DNA of 6,595 nt, from positions 1 through 6,595 of the forward strand of contig JAZODT010000070.1 of the NCBI GenBank assembly GCA_045597205.1. The letters are read 5' to 3'. Made by a program: the position numbers and the translations under genes. The notes under the pieces were generated by a model. That model was not told the origin of the DNA, ran no database searches, and worked only from the letters and a program-made list of their open reading frames with translations. The DNA is from UMGS755 sp045597205. GTDB taxonomy: Bacteria; Bacillota; Clostridia; UBA1381; UBA9506. Positions 1 through 3,848 of this stretch are shown here, one piece after another (within the stretch, counting starts at the first letter, position 1; each line of letters opens with the position of its first letter).

Positions 1-211
1 TGTTTCCGTGCCTAATATGATAGTCTTTTGCTAACTGCAAAAGAGCAGGCAGTGCGTGCATGGAGCATTTAATGGAATAGGTGCATCCATTCTGACTAAC
101 TGATTTTGGTGTTTGTGTTAAAGAGAGGGGAGAGATTTGTTCCTTTGTTGCCAGCTTTTTTAATCGATTAGCCGATGTGGAGGAAGAAAATGCAATCAGT
201 GCAGTTTCCAT
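1..211 (-). CDS. DUF3343 family protein (putative Se/S carrier-like), C-terminus outside window
   Basis: Reading the minus strand from an ATG at 211 gives 70 codons without a stop, running off the left edge, so the C-terminus is missing. An AGGAGTG ribosome binding site lies just upstream (minus strand, about 215-221), which supports the start. The visible residues fit the small DUF3343 family: a beta strand and S/T-rich turn at the N-terminus (ALIAFSSSTSANRLKKL), a TP dipeptide at 34-35, then a Gly-Cys at 42-43 followed by TYSIKC, and a helix with LPALLQLAKDY. DUF3343 proteins are about 80-90 residues, so only the tail should be missing. The family is annotated as a putative selenium/sulfur carrier with a conserved cysteine, but its biochemical role is not established. 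Here the pair reads GC with Thr after the Cys, whereas I recall CG in many members. The gene is divergent from pyrE. Family assignment is from memory of the motif and is moderately sure; that it is a real gene is more secure. Confidence 0.62.
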   Translation of the reverse strand, partial: METALIAFSSSTSANRLKKLATKEQISPLSLTQTPKSVSQNGCTYSIKCSMHALPALLQLAKDYHIRHGN

Positions 212-226
212 ATTCACTCCTGTTCC

Positions 227-239
227 GGTGCAAAGCACC
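227..239 (-). promoter_or_regulatory. Small perfect hairpin in the DUF3343 leader
   Basis: GGTGC (227-231) and GCACC (235-239) are perfect inverted arms around a 3-base AAA loop. The hairpin sits a few bases upstream of the DUF3343 ribosome binding site on the minus strand. It has no T tract on either side, so it is not a standard terminator. It may shape the mRNA leader; that role is inference. Confidence 0.35.
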
Positions 240-246
240 TGTTTTT

Positions 247-274
247 AGCGAAAAAAGAGGATTTTTCTTTCGCT
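247..274. repeat. Imperfect inverted repeat in the DUF3343/pyrE spacer
   Basis: AGCGAAA (247-253) pairs with TTTCGCT (268-274), and after one mismatch the inner A/T bases can extend the stem. Neither side has a clean poly-T tail. On the minus strand it would lie in the DUF3343 leader, between the proposed promoter and the gene. It could be an mRNA hairpin or an operator; no role can be assigned. Confidence 0.35.
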
Positions 275-282
275 TATATTAC

Positions 283-312
283 ATTATATGTTTAATATGA
301 TAATTCTGCGAA
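283..312 (-). promoter_or_regulatory. Possible sigma-A promoter for the DUF3343 gene
   Basis: On the minus strand a perfect -10 TATAAT (plus-strand positions 283-288) lies 18 bases from a weak -35 TTCGCA (307-312, four of six matches to TTGACA). A start near 276 would give a leader of about 65 bases containing both small hairpins described at 227-239 and 247-274. The -10 is convincing and the -35 is not, and AT-rich DNA yields chance -10 boxes easily. Confidence 0.4.
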
Positions 313-328
313 TATTTTAAAATAAATC

Positions 329-357
329 TTGAAATTTTGCTTAAAAAAAGGTACAAT
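329..357 (+). promoter_or_regulatory. Sigma-A promoter of pyrE
   Basis: A -35 TTGAAA (329-334) is separated by exactly 17 bases from a -10 TACAAT (352-357), five of six matches each to the -10 consensus and four of six to the -35. A second, overlapping -10 with the perfect sequence TATAAT is at 359-364, paired with a weak TTGCTT (337-342) at 16 bases. Transcription would start near 364-371, giving a leader of about 40-48 bases. That is too short for a full attenuator, and I see no PyrR-type binding loop or terminator before pyrE. Confidence 0.7.
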
Positions 358-395
358 ATATAATAGAAAATTTTATGCTGTGCATGGAGCATGGC

Positions 396-404
396 AGAGG
401 GGAG
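396..404 (+). promoter_or_regulatory. Ribosome binding site that sets the pyrE start
   Basis: The purine run AGAGGGGAG ends 7 bases before the ATG at 412. The in-frame ATG at 391 lies inside this region and would have its own GGAG only one base away, which is too close. The site therefore argues for initiation at 412. Confidence 0.75.
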
Positions 405-411
405 ATTATTT

Positions 412-990
412 ATGACAAAAGAGCGAGTATTGGAAATTTTGAAGGAGGCCGGCGTGTTAATGGAGGGCCATTTTTTATTAACCTCCGGTCGCCACTCAGA
501 TAAATATCTGCAATGTGCTAAGGTTTTTCAAGATGCGCGTTATAGCGAAGAATTGTGTGCTGCACTGGCAGAAAAATTTAAAGGCCAGGGCATTGAATTG
601 GTGATTGGACCTGCCATTGGTGCTATTCAAATGAGTTATGAAGTGTCTCGTCAGCTAGGTGTGAGAAACATTTTTGCAGAACGGGAAAACGGTAAAATGA
701 CCTTGCGCAGAAGCTTTGAGATTAAACCCGGCCAAAAGGTTTTGGTTGTTGAAGATGTTGTAACCACTGGTGGCAGCGTTCGTGAGGTTATTGATATTGT
801 TAAAGAACATGGTGGCGAAGTTGCCGGAGTTGGTGTTTTGGTGGATCGTACCGGTGGCAAGGCTGATTTTGGTGTGCCCCTTTCTTCTGTTATTTCTTTG
901 GCTGTTATTTCTTATGAAGCAGAAGAGTGCCCCTTGTGTAAAGAAAATATTCCGCTGGTTAAGCCCGGCAGCAGAAATTTAAAGGTTTGA
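412..990 (+). CDS. pyrE: Orotate phosphoribosyltransferase
   Basis: PyrE is a cytosolic enzyme that converts orotate and PRPP to orotidine 5'-monophosphate and pyrophosphate, the fifth step of de novo UMP synthesis. With the ATG at 412 the protein has 192 residues, a normal length. The PRPP-binding signature VVEDVVTTGGS is at residues 112-122, with the acidic pair E114-D115 and the T-T-G-G loop. The N-terminal HFLLTSGRHSDKY (20-32) and the GPAIGAI segment (67-73) are typical of OPRTases. The basic loop FAERENGKMTLRR (88-100) corresponds to the flexible catalytic loop. A Cys pair, ECPLC at 172-176, lies near the C-terminus, as in some clostridial members. I reject the ATG at 391, seven codons upstream, because the ribosome binding site (AGAGGGGAG) follows it. 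The gene is not in a pyr operon here; it is followed after 18 bases by a radC-family gene, probably co-transcribed. Identification is firm. Confidence 0.96.
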   Translation: MTKERVLEILKEAGVLMEGHFLLTSGRHSDKYLQCAKVFQDARYSEELCAALAEKFKGQGIELVIGPAIGAIQMSYEVSRQLGVRNIFAERENGKMTLRRSFEIKPGQKVLVVEDVVTTGGSVREVIDIVKEHGGEVAGVGVLVDRTGGKADFGVPLSSVISLAVISYEAEECPLCKENIPLVKPGSRNLKV

Positions 991-1008
991 AATTAGGAGC
1001 GGATAGGC

Positions 1009-1680
1009 ATGCGACATGACGGTCATCGTCAGCGAATAAAAGAGCGCTTTAAAAAGGATGGCGGCTTTGATAATTTTGTACCTCATGAAATTTTGGAAAT
1101 GCTTTTATATAGCACTATTGCCAGAGGGGATACCAATCCCATTGCCCATGATTTGATTAAGGAGTTTGGTAACATTGCCAATGTGTTTGAAGCCGACCCA
1201 AAAGAACTAAAAAAAATTCAGGGCATAGGGGAAAACAGTGCTTTTTTACTCAGCATGATTCCTCATCTTTGCCGAGCCTACAATCAGGCGAAGTGGAACA
1301 GAAATGTTTATTTGAGTACAACAGAATTGGCTGGGCAGTATGCCATTAACCTGTTTATTGGGAAAAACCATGAAGAATTTCATATTATTTGTATTGATTC
1401 TAACCGTCGGGTGTTTTATCAGGGACGGGTTGCGCAGGGCACCATTAATGAGGTGCCGGCTTATCCCCGTTTGATTGTGGAAGAGGTTTTAAAACGCAAG
1501 GCACAGTATGTGATTTTTGCCCACAACCATCCCAACGGCTCGGTTCACCCCTCAGAAGCAGATAAACAGGCAACCGACCAGTTAATCCAAGCGTTAGAAA
1601 CGATTAATGTTAATGTTGTTGACCATATTATTGTGGCAGGGAATCAATATTACAGCATGGCAGATATGGGTATTTTATAG
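1009..1680 (+). CDS. radC: RadC family protein with JAB/MPN (JAMM) metalloprotease-like domain
   Basis: The 223-residue protein has a short N-terminal segment beginning RHDGHRQRIKERF and the PHEILEMLLY block (25-34). A helix-hairpin-helix-like stretch follows (LKKIQGIGENSAFLLSMI, 67-84), then a C-terminal JAB/MPN domain. The zinc-binding JAMM signature is intact: H172, H174 and, after ten residues, D185, with Ser182 in PSEAD and a candidate catalytic glutamate at E122 or E123. This matches the family signature HxHPNGxxxPSxxD. RadC proteins were once linked to DNA repair, but that role has been disproved in Escherichia coli and their substrate is unknown. The shortened N-terminus is the form common in Clostridia. 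An AGGAG ribosome binding site (995-999) precedes the ATG. The gene follows pyrE by 18 bases on the same strand. No terminator follows, and its TAG stop is one base from the stop of the convergent spoVAE gene. Confidence 0.9.
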   Translation: MRHDGHRQRIKERFKKDGGFDNFVPHEILEMLLYSTIARGDTNPIAHDLIKEFGNIANVFEADPKELKKIQGIGENSAFLLSMIPHLCRAYNQAKWNRNVYLSTTELAGQYAINLFIGKNHEEFHIICIDSNRRVFYQGRVAQGTINEVPAYPRLIVEEVLKRKAQYVIFAHNHPNGSVHPSEADKQATDQLIQALETINVNVVDHIIVAGNQYYSMADMGIL

Positions 1681-1681
1681 C

Positions 1682-2038
1682 TTATTTCTTTGGTTTGGGC
1701 TTGCAGATTAAAGCAGCCAGATAACCAAAAACAATGGCCGCTGTAATGCCGGCCGATGCACCGGTTAATCCCCCTGAAAAAATGCCTAAAATGCCCTTTT
1801 CGGCAATGCCTTTTAAAACACCCTTGGCCAGGGTATAGCCAAAGCCTGTCAGGGGAATTGTGGCGCCGGCACCGGCGAGTTTAACCAAAGGCTCATACCA
1901 GCCAACTAACGTTAAAAAAGTTCCAGCACTGACATAGATAACTAAAATTCGGGCAGGGGTTAGCTTGCATTTATCAATGAGAATTTGTGCAATAACGCAA
2001 AGCAAACCACCCACCAAAAAAGTCCAGAAGTATTGCAT
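1682..2038 (-). CDS. spoVAE: Stage V sporulation protein AE (SpoVAEb-type spore membrane protein)
   Basis: The 118-residue hydrophobic protein closely resembles SpoVAE (the AEb form) from memory: FLVGGLLCVIAQILID at 7-22, KLTPARILVIYVSAGTFL at 25-42, the diagnostic LAGAGATIPLTGFG at 54-67, and GIFSGGLTGASAGITAAIVFGYLAALI at 85-111. A short basic tail, KPKPKK, ends it. These hydrophobic stretches predict three or four membrane helices. SpoVA proteins form the inner-spore-membrane channel that loads dipicolinic acid into the forespore and releases it in germination. They are made in the forespore under sigma-G in Bacillus. Usually spoVAE lies next to spoVAC and spoVAD; here it stands alone, between radC (convergent, one base between stops) and yebC (divergent). 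An AAAGGATG ribosome binding site precedes the ATG at 2038. Length and motifs look complete, so it is probably functional. Confidence 0.92.
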   Translation of the reverse strand: MQYFWTFLVGGLLCVIAQILIDKCKLTPARILVIYVSAGTFLTLVGWYEPLVKLAGAGATIPLTGFGYTLAKGVLKGIAEKGILGIFSGGLTGASAGITAAIVFGYLAALICKPKPKK

Positions 2039-2116
2039 CTAATCATCCTTTAAGAGTATTTTATTATGTATTATAAACAAATTTATTAATTATATGTAAT
2101 TAGGAGTGGTAAAACA
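2039..2116. promoter_or_regulatory. Divergent AT-rich spacer with the spoVAE and yebC start signals
   Basis: This 78-base spacer must hold the starts of spoVAE (minus) and yebC (plus). On the minus strand CATAATA (plus positions 2062-2068) resembles a sigma-G-type -10 (CATWHTA), which would suit a spoVA gene, but I see no clear matching -35. A TATAAT lies close by on the same strand with a poor -35. For yebC, a weak pair TTAAGA (2050-2055) and TATAAA (2072-2077) with 16 bases between is possible. The yebC ribosome binding site TAGGAGTG is at 2101-2108. None of the promoter calls is strong. Confidence 0.35.
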
Positions 2117-2845
2117 ATGTCAGGTCATTCCAAATGGTCGAATATTAAACACAAAAAAGAGAAAAGTGATGCTAAAAAAGCGAAAATTTTTACAAAGCTT
2201 GGTCGTGAGATTACGGTTGTGGTAAAATCCGGTGGTCCGGACCCCGAAGTGAACGGCAAGCTTAAGGACGTTATTGCCAAAGCCCGTTCCAACAACATGC
2301 CGAATGATAATATTGAACGTTGCATTAAAAAAGCATCCGGTGAGTTGGGTTCGGATAATTATGAAGAAATCACATATGAAGGTTATGGCCCCAGTGGTGT
2401 AGCGGTGATCGTCGAAACTTTGACGGATAACCGTAATCGTACTGCTGGCGAAGTGCGCCATTATTTTGATAAATTTGGCGGCAATTTAGGTCAAACCGGT
2501 TGCGTTAGCTTTATGTTTGACGAAAAGGGCGTTATTATTATTGATAATGAGGAAGGCGGCTTAGAAGAGGACACTGTAATGATGGATGCTTTAGATGCTG
2601 GTGCCGAGGATTTTTCACCTCAGGAAGGCTGCTTTGAAATTTTGTGTGACCCTGCAAGCTTTGCCGGTTTGCGTGGTGCTTTAGAGGAAAAGGGTTACAC
2701 CTTTGCTTCTGCTGAAGTTGAAAAAATTCCGCAAACAATGGTTTCTTTAACGGATGAAAAAGATATTACCATGATGAATAAGCTCATTGATATGTTAGAG
2801 GATAATGATGACGTGCAAAACGTTTATCACAACTGGGAAGAATAA
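2117..2845 (+). CDS. yebC: YebC/PmpR (TACO1) family translation factor
   Basis: The protein is 242 residues, the usual family length. It opens with MSGHSKWSNIKHKKEKSDAK and the segment IFTKLGREITVVVKSGGPDPEVN. It continues with the conserved NNMPNDNIERCIKKASG and YEGYGPSGVAVIVETLTDNRNRT, then FGGNLGQTGCVSFMF and an acidic part containing DALDAGAED. These are the blocks of the YebC family, and the GHSKW opening points to the YebC_I rather than the YeeI-like subgroup. Family members were first called transcriptional regulators (PmpR). Later work ties YebC and mitochondrial TACO1 to translation, including relief of ribosome stalling at polyproline. The TAGGAGTG site at 2101-2108 supports the ATG at 2117. 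The gene appears monocistronic, convergent with rpsT, and ends before a two-hairpin terminator region. Which activity it has here is inference. Confidence 0.95.
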   Translation: MSGHSKWSNIKHKKEKSDAKKAKIFTKLGREITVVVKSGGPDPEVNGKLKDVIAKARSNNMPNDNIERCIKKASGELGSDNYEEITYEGYGPSGVAVIVETLTDNRNRTAGEVRHYFDKFGGNLGQTGCVSFMFDEKGVIIIDNEEGGLEEDTVMMDALDAGAEDFSPQEGCFEILCDPASFAGLRGALEEKGYTFASAEVEKIPQTMVSLTDEKDITMMNKLIDMLEDNDDVQNVYHNWEE

Positions 2846-2849
2846 AGGA

Positions 2850-2881
2850 AAAGGGCAGTGATAAAAAAGTCGCTACCCTTT
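2850..2881 (+). repeat. Imperfect hairpin just after yebC
   Basis: AAAGGG (2850-2855) pairs with CCCTTT (2876-2881), and after one C/A mismatch AGTG (2857-2860) can pair with CGCT (2871-2874) including one G-U pair. No poly-T follows, so it is not an intrinsic terminator. It begins four bases after the yebC stop and precedes the true terminator, so it may protect the 3' end or help termination; that is inference. Confidence 0.45.
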
Positions 2882-2895
2882 AGAAAACCGAATAA

Positions 2896-2924
2896 AAAAC
2901 CGCAAGCACATTGCTTGCGGTTTT
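2896..2924. terminator. Bidirectional rho-independent terminator between yebC and rpsT
   Basis: AAAACCGCAAGCA (2896-2908) and TGCTTGCGGTTTT (2912-2924) form a perfect 13-bp stem with a CAT loop. The GC-rich core is flanked by A residues on one side and T residues on the other, so it can end transcription on both strands. It sits between convergent yebC and rpsT, where a shared terminator is expected. Confidence 0.92.
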
Positions 2925-2939
2925 ATTATTTAAATAAAC

Positions 2940-3206
2940 TTATGCACCAACCTTGTTCAGCATAAGAGCCAGCCGGGACTTTCTTCTGGAAGCAGTGTTC
3001 TTCTTCATAATACCCTTGCTGACAGCCTGGTCAATCTTTTTGATAGCCAGGTTAAAAGCAGGCTCGGCAACAGCCTTATCACCGGCAGCTGCAGCAGCTT
3101 CAAACTTCTTAATATATGTTTTTACAGCAGATTTAATCATCTGATTGCGGAGCGTTTTTGTCTTAATGACTTTCACTCTTTTTTTCGCAGATTTAATATT
3201 CGGCAA
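2940..3206 (-). CDS. rpsT: 30S ribosomal protein S20
   Basis: S20 is a primary 16S rRNA-binding protein of the small subunit. From a TTG at 3206 the protein is 88 residues and starts PNIKSAKKRVKV after the initiator, exactly the N-terminus typical of bacterial S20. It is rich in Lys, Arg and Ala, and ends in the conserved KNTASRRKSRLALMLNK region (69-85). An upstream in-frame ATG at 3221 would add five residues (MEVNV), but that codon overlaps the GGAGGTG ribosome binding site and the added residues do not match the family. The TTG lies six bases after the site, an ideal distance. A strong promoter lies directly upstream, and the gene ends 15 bases from the shared terminator. It is a single-gene unit, divergent from ylxM. 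Escherichia coli rpsT also starts with TTG and is regulated by its own product; similar control here is possible but not visible. Confidence 0.96.
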   Translation of the reverse strand: MPNIKSAKKRVKVIKTKTLRNQMIKSAVKTYIKKFEAAAAAGDKAVAEPAFNLAIKKIDQAVSKGIMKKNTASRRKSRLALMLNKVGA

Positions 3207-3212
3207 AACGTT

Positions 3213-3219
3213 CACCTCC
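3213..3219 (-). promoter_or_regulatory. Ribosome binding site that sets the rpsT TTG start
   Basis: On the minus strand GGAGGTG, a near-perfect anti-16S match, lies six bases before the TTG at 3206. It includes part of the upstream in-frame ATG codon at 3221, so that ATG cannot be served by it. This decides the start in favour of TTG. Confidence 0.88.
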
Positions 3220-3243
3220 ATTGCCAGTCAAATCACTCTTGAC

Positions 3244-3272
3244 ATTATACCATAACAATTTTAAAAAATCAA
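3244..3272 (-). promoter_or_regulatory. Sigma-A promoter of rpsT
   Basis: On the minus strand a perfect -10 TATAAT (plus positions 3244-3249) is exactly 17 bases from the -35 TTGATT (3267-3272). The start point should be near 3237, leaving a leader of about 30 bases that consists mainly of the ribosome binding site. The run of A and T tracts immediately upstream (3273-3308) resembles an UP element. Confidence 0.82.
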
Positions 3273-3278
3273 CAGTTT

Positions 3279-3308
3279 TTTTTGAAAAAATAAAAAAATT
3301 TTCAAAAA
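3279..3308. repeat. A/T-tract inverted repeat upstream of the rpsT -35
   Basis: TTTTTGAAAA (3279-3288) and TTTTCAAAAA (3299-3308) are perfect inverted arms of 10 bases around a 10-base A-rich spacer. Their position just upstream of the rpsT -35 fits an UP element, which binds the RNA polymerase alpha subunit, or intrinsically bent DNA. The role is inferred from composition and position only. Confidence 0.45.
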
Positions 3309-3355
3309 TAGTTTGTAATAATGCCTGCGCCTAATTAATATTCACTTTTTCGTTC

Positions 3356-3369
3356 TTTTTTATAAAAAA
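3356..3369. repeat. Perfect 14-base A/T palindrome upstream of the ylxM -35
   Basis: TTTTTTATAAAAAA is its own reverse complement and ends three bases before the TTGACA of the ylxM promoter. It could act as an UP element or, less likely, as the tail of an unseen terminator. Short A/T palindromes also arise by chance in such AT-rich spacers. Confidence 0.35.
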
Positions 3370-3372
3370 GTC

Positions 3373-3401
3373 TTGACAAATTAATTATATTGCTGTACAA
3401 T
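3373..3401 (+). promoter_or_regulatory. Sigma-A promoter of the ylxM-ffh-rpsP-khpA operon
   Basis: A perfect -35 TTGACA (3373-3378) is separated by 17 bases from the -10 TACAAT (3396-3401). It is the best promoter in the window, consistent with a constitutively expressed operon. The start would be near 3408, giving a leader of about 42 bases. Confidence 0.88.
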
Positions 3402-3411
3402 AACATAGGTG

Positions 3412-3431
3412 TGTAGGCTTACGCCTTTACA
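3412..3431 (+). promoter_or_regulatory. Small hairpin in the ylxM leader
   Basis: TGTAGGC (3412-3418) can pair with GCC (3423-3425) and TACA (3428-3431), leaving a TTAC loop and a two-base TT bulge. It starts about four bases after the predicted transcription start and ends just before the AAGGAGGT site at 3435-3442. It could stabilise the 5' end of the mRNA. The fold is short and its role is speculative. Confidence 0.28.
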
Positions 3432-3449
3432 GACAAGGAGGTAAAGTGC

Positions 3450-3818
3450 TTGAGTAAGGATTTAAGTGTCGCTATGTTGTTTGATTTTTATGGTGAACTG
3501 TTAACACCTAAGCAGGCCCAGGCGATTGATTTATATTATAATGAAGATTTATCTTTAGCCGAAATTGCAGAACCTCTTGAAATTTCTCGCCAGGGTGTGC
3601 GTGATGCTATTAAACGCGGTGAAAAGCTTTTATTTTCTATGGAGAAACGGTTAAAGCTTGTCAACCGTTTTATGGATTTGGAAGAAAAAATGCAGGCAGT
3701 TATTGAAGATGTGGAAGAAATGCGGGTGTATGAACGCAATTATGTACATTCAAAAAAAATGGCAGATGCACTCACGATGCTTTCTGAAAAACTAAAGGAT
3801 TTAACCAAAGAATTATAA
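3450..3818 (+). CDS. ylxM: YlxM/p13-like (UPF0122) DNA-binding protein, Ffh partner
   Basis: YlxM is a small helix-turn-helix protein encoded just ahead of ffh in many Firmicutes. In streptococci it has been shown to modulate the signal recognition particle. The 122-residue protein starts with SVAMLFDFYGELLTPKQ, then QAIDLYYNEDLSLAEIAEPLEISRQGVRDAIKRGEKLL, a sigma-70 region-4-like helix-turn-helix at about residues 33-57. A charged C-terminal helical half follows (about 65-122, LVNRFMDLEEKMQAVIEDVEEM), likely coiled coil. The start is a TTG, seven bases after an excellent AAGGAGGT site (3435-3442); no in-frame ATG nearby fits as well. It is the first gene of the operon, 30 bases ahead of ffh. 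Length and motifs are normal for the family. Confidence 0.93.
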   Translation: MSKDLSVAMLFDFYGELLTPKQAQAIDLYYNEDLSLAEIAEPLEISRQGVRDAIKRGEKLLFSMEKRLKLVNRFMDLEEKMQAVIEDVEEMRVYERNYVHSKKMADALTMLSEKLKDLTKEL

Positions 3819-3831
3819 GTTTATTTTTGAT

Positions 3832-3839
3832 AAAGGAGG
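3832..3839 (+). promoter_or_regulatory. Ribosome binding site that sets the ffh GTG start
   Basis: AAAGGAGG lies nine bases before the GTG at 3849. An ATG at 3842 is only two bases from the site and opens a five-codon frame (MTGGI) that ends in a TGA overlapping the ffh start region. The spacing and the Ffh N-terminal sequence both favour GTG. Confidence 0.82.
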
Positions 3840-3848
3840 CCATGACAG

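Noticed and set aside
391..411. Upstream ATG adding seven residues (MAEGRLF) to PyrE
   Set aside because: The AGAGGGGAG ribosome binding site lies after this ATG and seven bases before the ATG at 412, and the extra residues are not part of the family N-terminus.
375..503. Possible leader peptide overlapping the start of pyrE, from an ATG at 375
   Set aside because: It has no ribosome binding site, overlaps the pyrE site and reads out of frame into pyrE; nothing in it resembles a pyrimidine-sensing leader.
1862..1880. GC-rich inverted repeat CGCCGG/CCGGCG inside spoVAE, considered as a radC terminator
   Set aside because: It encodes the conserved AGAGAT residues of SpoVAE, has no T tract after it and lies about 180 bases past radC.
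2120..2461. Long minus-strand open frame opposite yebC
   Set aside because: It lies fully within a well-recognised gene, has no family resemblance and no ribosome binding site; it is a shadow of the yebC codons.
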